Positions 1-7,875 of a stretch of 64,000 nt of DNA are shown piece after piece. Every line of letters starts with the position of its first letter. Within the stretch, counting starts at the first letter, position 1. The position numbers and the translations under genes are program-made. The notes under the pieces are model-generated. The model had not been told where the DNA came from. It worked only from the letters and a program-made list of their open reading frames with translations, and made no database searches. Source of the stretch: Halobacillus ihumii (GTDB lineage Bacteria; Bacillota; Bacilli; Bacillales; Halobacillaceae); contig NZ_CACVAO010000001.1 of NCBI RefSeq assembly GCF_902726645.1, forward strand, positions 3,146,764 to 3,210,763, read 5' to 3'.

Positions 1-307
1 CCGTCCAGTACCCGATCGAAGCACTTCCGATGGCAGCGAGTATCATCAGCATCTCGACATTTAATTCCTTGTCACGAATTGTCGCCTCTATTCCCTCTTT
101 GGCCTTGGCATACCCTCCAGTGATGAAGGCGATGATATGCAAAGTAATATAGGCACTTTGGGAAAGGTGTTCGATGTTCAGCCATGTAAGAAACAGGGTC
201 AGGCCGCTAAACAGAGCAGCAATTAATTCCAAATGTTCTTTACTATTTTCAATGAGTGAAAAAGAAGAAAATGGACGTACACGAATGGAACGAACTTCTG
301 CAGGCAT
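1..307 (-). CDS. zosA: Zinc/metal-transporting P-type ATPase, 5' part only
   Basis: The first about 102 residues of a P1B-type ATPase; the rest runs off the left edge. After a short hydrophilic start there are hydrophobic segments and a loop reading YAKAKEGIEATIRDKELNVE, followed by MLMILAAIGSASIGYW, the usual beginning of the heavy-metal ATPase core just ahead of the A domain. No N-terminal CxxC metal-binding domain precedes it, as in B. subtilis ZosA. The start is an ATG at 307 behind GGGAGATGAG. A perfect Per box lies about 90 bases upstream, which fits ZosA, a PerR-regulated zinc importer. Another CadA/ZntA-type ATPase cannot be excluded because the CPC and DKTGT motifs are outside the window. 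Confidence 0.75.
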   Translation of the reverse strand, partial: MPAEVRSIRVRPFSSFSLIENSKEHLELIAALFSGLTLFLTWLNIEHLSQSAYITLHIIAFITGGYAKAKEGIEATIRDKELNVEMLMILAAIGSASIGYWT

Positions 308-326
308 GGCGTTCTCATCTCCCTTT

Positions 327-342
327 TTATAATTGATAATAA
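327..342. promoter_or_regulatory. Second, imperfect Per/Fur-like box
   Basis: TTATAATTGATAATAA resembles a Per box with one extra base in the centre. It sits about 20 bases before the zosA-like start codon, so a bound repressor here could block transcription. Confidence 0.4.
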
Positions 343-398
343 TTTTCTGCTATGTTGTTAGGAACTAATCCATAAGGTGTATGGGTAGGAGTTTCTAT

Positions 399-413
399 TT
401 ATAATTATTATAA
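399..413. promoter_or_regulatory. Perfect Per box upstream of zosA-like gene
   Basis: TTATAATTATTATAA is an exact match to the 15-base PerR operator consensus of Bacillus. It lies between the zosA-like gene (minus strand) and the amino-acid ABC importer (plus strand); PerR control of zosA is known in B. subtilis. Confidence 0.75.
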
Positions 414-536
414 ATTTGTATTTGTTATTATATTATCATCATTTCAATATAAGTCAATGGAATAAGCGTCAAAAAGGAATTATAAATTCAGAAAATTTTT
501 ATATAGGTGCGGAGGGAAAATATCCGAGCTAGAAGG

Positions 537-566
537 TTGATATTACATGTGTCAAGTTGCTATATT
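537..566 (+). promoter_or_regulatory. SigA-type promoter for the amino-acid ABC importer
   Basis: TTGATA, an 18-base spacer and TATATT. It ends about 40 bases ahead of the ATG at 607, so initiation would fall downstream of the longest possible ORF start at 547; this supports 607 as the start. Confidence 0.55.
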
Positions 567-606
567 GAATAAGTGTCAAATTAACGTAGAGAGGTGGACA
601 TATTCC

Positions 607-1491
607 ATGCGAAAAGGTCTTTTACTTATATTTATTCTCATGTTTTCTGTAGTTCTCGCTGCATGCGGAGCAGATAAGGGTGAAGAGGGTTCAACTGAAA
701 ACAGTGAGTCAGCAGAGCAGGCATCGGACTCAAAATGGAGTGAAATCCAAGAGGCAGGTGAGATTGTAGTTGGTACGTCAGGAACGCTTTATCCAGCTTC
801 TTACTACCCTGAGAATTCTGACAAGCTTACAGGATATGACGTGGAAATTATCCGTGAAGTGGCTAAACGATTAGGTTTAAAGGTTTCTTTTGAAGAATAC
901 GGTGTAGATGGATTGTTATCTGCTATAAAAAGCGGCCGGATAGACGTTGTCATCAATGATATGGAGGTTACTGAAAATAGGAAGAAGGAATTTGCATTTA
1001 GTGATCCATATAAGTATTCGTATTCAACGATGATTGTGCGTGAATCAGACCTTTCAGGTATTGAAACTTTAGAGGATCTGGAAGGCAAGAAACATGGTGG
1101 AGGTGCAACCACAGTATTTTCAAAAATTGCTGCACACTTTGGAGCTGAAACGAAGACATACGGAAATGTAGCTAATGATGTGTACCTTCGTGATGTAGCT
1201 AATGGACGTACGGATTTTATCATCAATGACTACTATCTGCAGACGTTAGCGCTAAAAGCATTGCCAGATATACCGGTGAAGCTTCACCCAGATCTCAAAT
1301 TTCATCCAACAGAGTCGGCTATTGTCATGCCAAAAGATGCTTCCACTCTTAAAAAGAAAATTGATGAAACATTAAATGAGATGAGAGAAGATGGAACACT
1401 AACAAAAATTTCTAAAGAATTCTTCGGTGGAAAAGATGCTTCTAAGAAACCCGAAGCCGATGTAAAAGAAATTAAAGGTTTAGACCTGTAG
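607..1491 (+). CDS. Amino-acid ABC transporter substrate-binding lipoprotein
   Basis: Extracellular receptor (294 aa) of a polar amino-acid ABC importer, SBP family 3. The N-terminus is a lipoprotein signal ending LAAC, with Cys20 as the lipidated residue. The mature part has the typical start GEIVVGTSGTLYPASYY and the GYDVEI motif. It resembles the YxeM/TcyA-like group; the ligand cannot be read from the sequence. ATG 607 behind GAGAGGTGG is preferred over an in-frame ATG at 547, which lacks a ribosome site and would put hydrophilic residues before the signal peptide. The permease gene follows after 10 bases. Confidence 0.9.
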   Translation: MRKGLLLIFILMFSVVLAACGADKGEEGSTENSESAEQASDSKWSEIQEAGEIVVGTSGTLYPASYYPENSDKLTGYDVEIIREVAKRLGLKVSFEEYGVDGLLSAIKSGRIDVVINDMEVTENRKKEFAFSDPYKYSYSTMIVRESDLSGIETLEDLEGKKHGGGATTVFSKIAAHFGAETKTYGNVANDVYLRDVANGRTDFIINDYYLQTLALKALPDIPVKLHPDLKFHPTESAIVMPKDASTLKKKIDETLNEMREDGTLTKISKEFFGGKDASKKPEADVKEIKGLDL

Positions 1492-1501
1492 GGGTCTCGT
1501 T

Positions 1502-2194
1502 ATGTTTGGTATTGAAATCAATGACATCAATTTAGAGAAGCTGTTTGTGCCAGAACGTGCTTGGGACAACTTACCGTTTGTATTAGAAGGGGTACCGTAC
1601 ACGTTATTAGTAGCTATTCTAGGTATGGTGCTCGGTCTGATTCTCGGATTCTTCTTAGCTTTGGCAAGAGGATCAGACAATCTTCTATTGAGGTGGCCTG
1701 CTCGTATTTATATCACCTTAATGCGAGGGACACCGATTCTTGTTTATTTATTCGTGCTTTATTTTGGTCTTCCGGTAGTCGGAATTACACTGACAGCACC
1801 AGTTGCCGCTATTATCGGTTTCGGGACGAATAGTGCTGCGTACATCGCAGAGATCAATCGCTCGTCACTGAATAGTGTCGATCATGGCCAATGGGAATCA
1901 TCGAGGGCTCTTGGATTATCTTATTGGAAAACGATGCGAAGGATTATTATGCCACAAGCGACGAGAATTGCGATTCCGCCATTAGCTAACGTTTTTCTTG
2001 ATATATTAAAAGCTACCTCTTTAGCTGCGATGATTTCGGTTCCGGAGATTTTGAACAAGGCCCAAATTGTTGCAGGACGCACAACGGATTCATTAACCAT
2101 GTATATCCTGGCTGCGATGATCTATCTAGTATTAACCTTGTTTTTCTCGGTTCTTCAAGATTATTTAGAGCGTCGTTACAATAAATATTTATAA
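1502..2194 (+). CDS. Amino-acid ABC transporter permease
   Basis: Integral membrane subunit (230 aa) of the His/Glu/Gln/Arg/opine family, partner of the binding protein just upstream. It shows about five membrane segments and the cytoplasmic EAA loop around residues 125-155 (WESSRALGLSYWKTMRRIIM, then PQA), which contacts the ATPase. The start is ATG 1502 after GGGGTCTCGTT. A strong terminator follows directly, and the next gene is an unrelated zinc ATPase, so no ATP-binding subunit belongs to this two-gene operon. It presumably borrows or is served by an ATPase encoded elsewhere. Confidence 0.9.
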   Translation: MFGIEINDINLEKLFVPERAWDNLPFVLEGVPYTLLVAILGMVLGLILGFFLALARGSDNLLLRWPARIYITLMRGTPILVYLFVLYFGLPVVGITLTAPVAAIIGFGTNSAAYIAEINRSSLNSVDHGQWESSRALGLSYWKTMRRIIMPQATRIAIPPLANVFLDILKATSLAAMISVPEILNKAQIVAGRTTDSLTMYILAAMIYLVLTLFFSVLQDYLERRYNKYL

Positions 2195-2200
2195 ACATCA

Positions 2201-2230
2201 ATCGTCGGTCCTGGAGGGCCGACGATTTTT
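2201..2230 (+). terminator. Intrinsic terminator after the amino-acid ABC genes
   Basis: ATCGTCGGTCC / GGGCCGACGAT stem around a short TGGA loop, followed by a run of five T. It separates the amino-acid ABC genes from the zinc cluster. Confidence 0.85.
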
Positions 2231-2288
2231 AGCTGTGTGTGACTTGCATTACGGCTTCGTTCCTACTATGATATGGTGTGGCATTTGT

Positions 2289-2309
2289 AAATCGTAATGA
2301 TTTTGAATT
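2289..2309. promoter_or_regulatory. Zur box 1 upstream of znuC
   Basis: Starts AAATCGTAATGATT, identical to the left half and centre of the Bacillus Zur operator (AAATCGTAATnATTACGATTT); the right half is weaker. It lies 95 bases before znuC. Confidence 0.6.
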
Positions 2310-2344
2310 ACTTGTTTACAACGAAAGCGTGAACTATTATAATT

Positions 2345-2365
2345 AAATCGTAATCATTCTTATTT
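2345..2365. promoter_or_regulatory. Zur box 2 upstream of znuC
   Basis: Starts AAATCGTAATCATT and ends ATTT, differing from the Zur consensus only in three bases of the right arm. It lies 19 bases ahead of the znuC start, so occupancy would block transcription of the zinc cluster, including zur itself. Confidence 0.7.
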
Positions 2366-2383
2366 GTGAAAGGGAATCTGTAT

Positions 2384-3163
2384 ATGGGCAATGATAAAAT
2401 TATAGAAATAGACCATGTTTCTTTTAAATATGATGCAGAGTGGATTGTGCAGGACGTGGATCTATCTATTGAAAAAGGACAATTCTTAGGTCTTGTCGGC
2501 CCAAACGGCTCCGGGAAGTCTACGCTAATTAAATTAATGCTTGGACTGGTCAAACCAGATCAGGGGAAAATTCGCCTCTTTGGCCAGGAACTGCGACATT
2601 TTAATCAATGGCAGGAAGTCGGGTTTGTTTCGCAAAAAGCAAATAGCTTTAATTCAGGATTTCCGGCAACTGTACTTGAGGTTGTGAAAACTGGGCTCGT
2701 GTCTCGTATAGGAGCCTTTCGTTTTTTTAATCGGAAACATAAAGAGAAAGCAATGAATGCTCTAGAAATCGTAGGGATGGAAGATTACGCTGAGAGCAGT
2801 ATAGGCGAGCTATCTGGCGGTCAGCAGCAGCGTGTATTTATTGCTCGGGCACTTGTCAGTGATCCTTCTTTATTAATCCTGGACGAGCCCACAGTTGGTG
2901 TGGATGCCAAGCACGTGGCCAATTTCTACGACTTACTGGCTAAGCTAAACCGAGAACAGGGCATATCCTTGTTAATGGTGACACACGATATCGGGACGAT
3001 AACAGAGCATGCAACACATGTTGCGTGCATGAATAAATCTGTGCACTTTCATGGGGTGTCTGAAGAATATAAAGGTTTTGAAGAGGGGAATTTGAATCAA
3101 CTGTATGGTCATTCTGTTCAGCCGCTTACTCATAACCATCATCATGAGGTGAAACACTCATGA
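2384..3163 (+). CDS. znuC: Zinc ABC transporter ATP-binding protein
   Basis: Cytoplasmic ATPase (259 aa) of the high-affinity zinc importer ZnuABC/AdcABC. Visible motifs: Walker A GPNGSGKST near residue 40, Q-loop VSQK, ABC signature LSGGQQQR near 145, Walker B LLILDEPT and the switch His in MVTHD. The C-terminal tail ends with THNHHHEVKH, a small His cluster. ATG 2384 is favoured because AAAGGG lies 8-9 bases ahead; a GTG at 2366 is in frame but falls between the Zur box and the ribosome site. It overlaps znuB by four bases (ATGA), so the two are translationally coupled. Confidence 0.93.
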   Translation: MGNDKIIEIDHVSFKYDAEWIVQDVDLSIEKGQFLGLVGPNGSGKSTLIKLMLGLVKPDQGKIRLFGQELRHFNQWQEVGFVSQKANSFNSGFPATVLEVVKTGLVSRIGAFRFFNRKHKEKAMNALEIVGMEDYAESSIGELSGGQQQRVFIARALVSDPSLLILDEPTVGVDAKHVANFYDLLAKLNREQGISLLMVTHDIGTITEHATHVACMNKSVHFHGVSEEYKGFEEGNLNQLYGHSVQPLTHNHHHEVKHS

Positions 3164-4017
3164 TCGAAAGCTTTTTTCAGTATCAGTTTTTACAAAATGC
3201 AGCCATAACAGGAATGCTAATCGGGATAGTGGCACCGTTGTTAGGCGTTTTTATCGTGGTTCGACGACTCTCTTTAATTGCCGACGCCCTATCCCACATA
3301 ACACTGACAGGTATTGCGGCAAGTCTTCTTCTTGAAAAGAAAGTCTCAGCCGTCCAAGGTCTTAACCCTGTTTATATGGGGATGGTATTTTCGGTAGGCG
3401 GGGCTATTTTAATTGAGAAACTCCGGAAAGCCTATAAACATTATGAGGAACTGGCAATTCCGATCATATTATCTGGCGGTATTGGGTTAGGTGTGCTGCT
3501 GATCTCATTAGCAGACGGTTTCAATACAGATTTATTCAGTTACTTATTTGGCAGTGTCACGGCCGTTACCCGTTCTAATATGTGGACAGTTTTAATCATT
3601 ACCATTGTTGTTATCACGATTGTTATCCTTTTTTATAAGGAATTGTTTGTGCTTTCATTTGATGAAGAACATGCTTCCATTTCCGGAGTGAATGGCAAAT
3701 GGATTCATCTTTTGTTTATTGTAATGGTGGCTTTAGTGATTGCCTCAGCCATGCAGGTAGTCGGGATATTGCTCGTGTCAGCATTGATGACTCTTCCAGT
3801 TGCGGCAGCCTTACGAATTGCTTCCAGCTTCAAACAAACTATTGGGTTATCGATTGCATTTGGGGAACTATCCGTTATCCTTGGGTTGTATGCTTCTTAT
3901 CATTTAAGCGTCCCTCCTGGGGGAACCATTGTGCTGACAGCTATTATTATTCTGATGATGTCAATGCTTTATAAAAAGGTGAGAAATCAACTCTATATAA
4001 AGGGTGAAGCAATATGA
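3160..4017 (+). CDS. znuB: Zinc ABC transporter permease
   Basis: Membrane subunit (285 aa) of the zinc importer, ABC-3 family, with about eight hydrophobic segments. The family stretch RRLSLIADALSHITLTGIAA lies near residues 36-55. It overlaps znuC at its start and the Fur-family gene at its end, each by an ATGA, making a tightly coupled znuC-znuB-zur unit. It forms the translocation channel, energised by ZnuC and fed by the lipoprotein ZnuA encoded 520 bases further on. Confidence 0.93.
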   Translation: MIESFFQYQFLQNAAITGMLIGIVAPLLGVFIVVRRLSLIADALSHITLTGIAASLLLEKKVSAVQGLNPVYMGMVFSVGGAILIEKLRKAYKHYEELAIPIILSGGIGLGVLLISLADGFNTDLFSYLFGSVTAVTRSNMWTVLIITIVVITIVILFYKELFVLSFDEEHASISGVNGKWIHLLFIVMVALVIASAMQVVGILLVSALMTLPVAAALRIASSFKQTIGLSIAFGELSVILGLYASYHLSVPPGGTIVLTAIIILMMSMLYKKVRNQLYIKGEAI

Positions 4018-4424
4018 ATGTGGAAACAGCCTTGCAACGACTTAAAGATAAAGGATACAAACGGACGAGACAAAGAGAGCGTATTGTTGAGATCTTCGTC
4101 AATCAAGACCAATACATTGCTGCAAAAGCTATTCTTAAACAAATTCAAGAAGACTTTCCAAGTGTGAGTTACGATACAGTGTATCGCAACCTTTACTTGT
4201 TAACGGAAGAAGAAATTCTTGAAGCTACGGAACTGGGTGGAGAGAAGCATTTCCGTTTAGGCTGTGAAACCCATGGTCATCATCACCATTTTATATGTAC
4301 GGATTGCGGAAAAACCAAATCAATTGAGTTTTGCCCCATGGAAAGTATCAACGAACGTCTGAACGGTTATGATATTGAAAATCATAAATTTGAGATTTAC
4401 GGAAAGTGTCCCCAGTGCAGTTAG
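4014..4424 (+). CDS. zur: Zinc-responsive Fur-family repressor
   Basis: 136-residue Fur-family regulator. An N-terminal winged helix includes VSYDTVYRNLYLL; then the metal-sensing HGHHHHF cluster near residues 86-92 and two CxxC pairs (CTDC near 96, CPQC at the C-terminus) that hold the structural zinc. Its place inside the zinc-uptake operon, between znuB and znuA and flanked by three Zur boxes, argues for Zur rather than Fur or PerR. In B. subtilis zur is not linked to the znu genes, so the order here makes a self-contained autoregulated module. Confidence 0.9.
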   Translation: MNVETALQRLKDKGYKRTRQRERIVEIFVNQDQYIAAKAILKQIQEDFPSVSYDTVYRNLYLLTEEEILEATELGGEKHFRLGCETHGHHHHFICTDCGKTKSIEFCPMESINERLNGYDIENHKFEIYGKCPQCS

Positions 4425-4470
4425 TCAAAGTCTGCGACACAAGTCGTAGGCTTTTAATTTGCGTTGTTGC

Positions 4471-4491
4471 AAAAAGTAATGATTACAATTT
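4471..4491. promoter_or_regulatory. Zur box 3 upstream of znuA
   Basis: Core AGTAATGATTAC with flanking AAA and TTT arms, a near-symmetric match to the Zur operator. It lies between zur and znuA, giving znuA its own zinc-controlled promoter region. Confidence 0.7.
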
Positions 4492-4541
4492 AGAGGCAGT
4501 GCGATTCATGAACTGATTTTTCAAGAGAAGGAGGAGTTACA

Positions 4542-5555
4542 ATGGGGAAATACGCTAGTCTTATTTTGATACTTACATTATTGTTGTCTGCATGTGGAAA
4601 TGAAACATCCCCAGAAGATTCATCAGACAAACAGTTAGAAATTTATACGACTGTATATCCGTTAAAGTTTTTTACACAGCAAATTGCTGGTGATTTAGCA
4701 GAGGTATCGACCATCTTGCCACCAGGAACAGACCCTCATACTTATGAACCCACCACAAAAGAGATGATAAAAATAGCCGAAGCGGATGCTTTTATTTATA
4801 ATGGAGCGGGTCTTGAGTCCTATGCGAAAACAATCGCGGATACAGTAAAGCCCGAAGGAGTGCAAATTCTAGAAGCGTCGAAAGGAATCAAACTTGAAGA
4901 GCATGTTCACGACCATGGGGAGAATTCCAATTCGAAAGAAAAAGATACACATGCTGAAGAAGAGCATTCTCATGAAGAAGAAAAGGAACGTTCACATGCA
5001 GGCGAAGGGCATGGAGGGCATACACATGGGAATCAAGACCCTCATATTTGGCTTGACCCCATTCGTTCGATTCAATTAGCTGAACATATTAAAAACACGC
5101 TCATTTCTATACAACCTGAATCTAAGGAGCAATTTACTGAAAATTTCAATCAACTGAAAAATAAATTGGTTGAATTGGATCAGCAATTTCACAAACAGTT
5201 AGAAAGCAAGCCTAAGGATAAAATTATCGTTTCCCATGCTGCTTATGGGTACTGGGAGCATGCGTACGGAATTGAACAAGTGGCTGTCTCAGGTTTAACC
5301 CCAACTAGTGAGCCATCGCAAAAAGAACTAGAAGAAATTATTGAAACAGCTGAGGAGTTTCAGTTGGATTATGTATTATTTGAACAAAATGTTACACCTA
5401 AAGTAGCCAAAGTTGTTCAAAATGAAATTGGGGCAGCACCATTGCGTATTCATAACCTCTCGGTGTTAACCGAAGAAGATATTCAAGCGAATGAAGACTA
5501 CTTTAGTCTAATGAAACAAAACTTGGAAGTGCTCTCTAAAGCCTTGTCGAAATAA
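4542..5555 (+). CDS. znuA: Zinc-binding lipoprotein of the ZnuABC importer
   Basis: Solute-binding receptor (337 aa), cluster A-I family. The signal peptide ends LLSAC, so the protein is membrane-tethered by a lipid at about Cys18. The first metal His is in PGTDPHTYEP; a His/Glu-rich flexible loop (about residues 118-165, many HxH and HEEE groups) precedes the second metal site DPHIWLDP; further ligands are expected in the HAAYGYW region. The loop is typical of zinc rather than manganese receptors. The start has a strong GAGAAGGAGGAG site. It is separated from zur by its own Zur box. Confidence 0.93.
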   Translation: MGKYASLILILTLLLSACGNETSPEDSSDKQLEIYTTVYPLKFFTQQIAGDLAEVSTILPPGTDPHTYEPTTKEMIKIAEADAFIYNGAGLESYAKTIADTVKPEGVQILEASKGIKLEEHVHDHGENSNSKEKDTHAEEEHSHEEEKERSHAGEGHGGHTHGNQDPHIWLDPIRSIQLAEHIKNTLISIQPESKEQFTENFNQLKNKLVELDQQFHKQLESKPKDKIIVSHAAYGYWEHAYGIEQVAVSGLTPTSEPSQKELEEIIETAEEFQLDYVLFEQNVTPKVAKVVQNEIGAAPLRIHNLSVLTEEDIQANEDYFSLMKQNLEVLSKALSK

Positions 5556-5557
5556 CA

Positions 5558-5760
5558 AAAAAGCCTGGCACAAGTGTGTTTTTTATCAAATGGTAATCCG
5601 AACTAGGTAGAAACGATCGGTGCATTGTAAACCGCTACGAAGATATACTTCGCTTTCCGCGGGCGGCTGTTAAGCCTCCTTGTGCTGGCGCACTTCGGGG
5701 TCTCACCTAGGCCTTTCCTCCCACTGGAGTCTACGTATATCTTCTTCGCTAACAGCACAT
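5558..5760. repeat. Dispersed intergenic repeat, copy 1
   Basis: This stretch shares more than 100 bases of clear similarity with 28707-28805 (from GGCACAA/GGGACAA through CCGCTACGAAGATATACTTC and GCTTTCCGCGG) and its second half matches the reverse complement of 44380-44485 (AGCCTCCT, GCGCACTTCGGGGTCTC, CCTTTCCTCCC). Short ORFs on it are not coding. It fills most of the gene-free gap 5556-6052. Confidence 0.75.
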
Positions 5761-5861
5761 AATTCGTACTTTTGCTTAAGAAGTTTAATATGTCCCAATT
5801 TTTTAAGCTTGTAGAGAAATACCCTGATTTCTTCTCTACAAGTTTTATACACGTATAAGCG

Positions 5862-5935
5862 ATGACCACCCGCTTTCCGCGGCCAGTAGCGTAGTGTGGT
5901 CGTTGAAAGCGAAGTGTGTATCAACGGGTGGAGAT
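5862..5935. repeat. Related repeat fragment with inverted ends
   Basis: ACCACCCGCTTTCCGCGGCC at the left pairs with sequence around GAAAGCGAAGTG and CGGGTGG at the right; the GCTTTCCGCGG...GAAAGCGA block recurs in the copies at 28795 and 44480. Together with copy 1 it forms a composite repeat region. Confidence 0.55.
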
Positions 5936-6008
5936 AGATGGCAACTGTCTATGTGAATACAGCTAAACCAAAAAATAGGCTCTTCAGACTGCCTCGACAA
6001 CCTGAAGC

Positions 6009-6036
6009 TGCGTACCGTCAGTAGTATGCAGCTTTT
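6009..6036 (+). terminator. Hairpin with T-run between repeat and MFS gene
   Basis: AAGCTGC / GCAGCTT stem followed by TTTTT on the plus strand; it would stop transcripts entering from znuA and the repeat region. Confidence 0.6.
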
Positions 6037-6052
6037 TTCAATGGAAACTATG

Positions 6053-7222
6053 TCAGGTTCTAAGGGGCTGAACCTGTGGGTTTCGTTTTGAAGCAGTTGA
6101 AATAAATACGAGTATGAGTAATGCAACAATAATATAAAAGAATGATAATCCAGGAAAAAGATCGATAACAATCCCTGACAGAAATGGTCCTGCAATACTT
6201 CCAAGGCTAAAGGCCATGCCGCACATAATATTGCCTGCGGGAAGTAATTCCTTTGGAAGCAAATCTGTCATATAGGATATTCCCAGTGAGAATAAAGAGC
6301 CTACAAAGAGTCCGCCTAAAGCAAAGGTTACGAATAACCATAGCGTAGAATGTTCAAAGAAGGCGGCGAATAGGAAGGCCACGATTCCACCCGCTACTAC
6401 TGAAAGGATGACTTTTTTTCTGCCGATTTTGTCACTTAAGGTTCCGAGTGGTATTTGCGATAATAAACTCGCCGCTGCAAATGATGGAATGATAAAAGAC
6501 AAAGTGTTAACATCATGGCCGATTCGCATCCCATAGACAGGGAAAATACCATGTAGAGTGGCTTCAAGAAATCCGTATGTCATAGGAGGGAGGAAAGCTA
6601 CCCACCCAAGCTTAAGCGCCCGGCTGAAACGTCTTATTGAACTTGTACTGTAGACAGTTGTTTCGTTATGGTCAGGCATCTCATTTCGTACAAACCACAT
6701 GGTACTCCAAACGATCAAACTTAAAAGAGCCGATACTAGAAACGGTATGTAAAGGCTGATCGACAGTAAGTTAGTCATTAAGGGCCCGAGAGTAAACCCT
6801 ACGCTGAAAAACAAACCGTAGTAGGCAATACTTCTGCCGCGGGATTCATGTGCAGCTGAGGCGGTAATCCATGTTTGTGTACCAAAATGAAGCACTTGGT
6901 CGCCGATTCCAACAAGCATACGTAGAGCAAACCAAAACCATAAAGCCTGCCAAAATGGAAACAAGGCGAGCGAAATAAAGACTAGGGCTCCCCCTATCAT
7001 AATGACGGGTTTATATCCTAGTTTCTGAAGGGGCTTCTCCATAAAAGGGGAAGAGATTAAAATTCCGATATATAATCCGGTAGCGTGAAGTCCGTTAATC
7101 GACGAAGAGACACCGTTTTGCTCTAAAATCACCGCTAATAACGGTAACAGCATACCTTGAGAGAAACCGGAAATTGTCACAAGTCCAATGAGAATCCAAA
7201 ATCTTGATCGTACTGAAACCAT
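6053..7222 (-). CDS. MFS transporter, drug/metabolite exporter type
   Basis: 389-residue major facilitator with about twelve membrane segments in two halves. Family motifs are visible: GIGDQVLHFGTQTW in the first half, and the loop 8-9 signature LGTLSDKIGRKKVI in the second. It probably exports a small molecule by proton antiport; the substrate is not readable. ATG at 7222 is chosen because GGGGGAGGGTG lies five bases ahead; the reading frame stays open another 143 codons upstream, but that part is not MFS-like and overlaps the divergent OsmC gene. Confidence 0.88.
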   Translation of the reverse strand: MVSVRSRFWILIGLVTISGFSQGMLLPLLAVILEQNGVSSSINGLHATGLYIGILISSPFMEKPLQKLGYKPVIMIGGALVFISLALFPFWQALWFWFALRMLVGIGDQVLHFGTQTWITASAAHESRGRSIAYYGLFFSVGFTLGPLMTNLLSISLYIPFLVSALLSLIVWSTMWFVRNEMPDHNETTVYSTSSIRRFSRALKLGWVAFLPPMTYGFLEATLHGIFPVYGMRIGHDVNTLSFIIPSFAAASLLSQIPLGTLSDKIGRKKVILSVVAGGIVAFLFAAFFEHSTLWLFVTFALGGLFVGSLFSLGISYMTDLLPKELLPAGNIMCGMAFSLGSIAGPFLSGIVIDLFPGLSFFYIIVALLILVFISTASKRNPQVQPLRT

Positions 7223-7381
7223 AACACCCTCCCCCTTCTGTATTAAATCATCCATATTATCGTAAACGAAATGAACTTCAGTCGGCAAGGATATTATTAC
7301 GTAGATGAGGTTATTTACTTGCCTAAAACGGTTATTATATATATAAAGAGGAAGACACTTTGCAGAAAGGGGAAGAGTACA

Positions 7382-7774
7382 ATGGAATTTTATATTAAAG
7401 ATGAGGGTGTTCGAACATCTTTTGATTACGGTGAACTTGACATCTCCAGCGATGAAATGAGTGGTTTCCGTCCGTTTCAGTTGATGGTTGCCTCGATTGC
7501 CGGATGCAGTTTGAGTGTGTACCGTAAAATTTTGGACAAGCAAAGAATTAATTATGAAGACATTACGGTTCAGGCAAAGGTTGAACGGAATACGGAAGCA
7601 GCCAACCGGATAGAGAAAGTCAGCCTGCGTTTTGTTGTTAAAGGGTATCATTTAAATCAAGACAAACTGCTAAAGAATTTAGAAGTTTCCCGTAATAATT
7701 GTTCCATGGTTCAATCTGTAAAGGATAGTATCGAAATAGAGGAATCTCTTGAGTGTATTCAGCTCAGCAGGTAA
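7382..7774 (+). CDS. OsmC/Ohr-family protein
   Basis: 130-residue OsmC-fold protein. The two family cysteines are present: Cys42 in AGCSLSVY and Cys107 in NNCSMVQSV. In Ohr and OsmC these residues reduce organic hydroperoxides; this short form is closer to the YhfA-like branch, whose substrate is less certain. The start ATG 7382 has GAAAGGGGAAGAG ahead of it. An in-frame upstream extension from 7271 overlaps the divergent MFS promoter region and is not supported. A terminator follows. Confidence 0.85.
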   Translation: MEFYIKDEGVRTSFDYGELDISSDEMSGFRPFQLMVASIAGCSLSVYRKILDKQRINYEDITVQAKVERNTEAANRIEKVSLRFVVKGYHLNQDKLLKNLEVSRNNCSMVQSVKDSIEIEESLECIQLSR

Positions 7775-7782
7775 AATAAAGG

Positions 7783-7820
7783 AGCCTATCCTGAAATAAG
7801 CAGGATGAGCTTCTTTTTTT
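7783..7820 (+). terminator. Intrinsic terminator after osmC-like gene
   Basis: Stem GCCTATCCTG / CAGGATGAGC around AAATAAG, then a run of eight or more T. Confidence 0.75.
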
Positions 7821-7875
7821 TGGATTATGAACCTGATCAGAATACATGAAAAGGTTCTGAATATGGGGTGAGAAG

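Noticed and set aside
5603..6204. Minus-strand ORFs over the repeat region
   Set aside because: They lie on the dispersed repeat, lack ribosome sites and would not survive in the other copies.
7223..7651. N-terminal extension of the MFS gene
   Set aside because: No ribosome site, not MFS-like, and it covers the promoter and start of the divergent OsmC gene.
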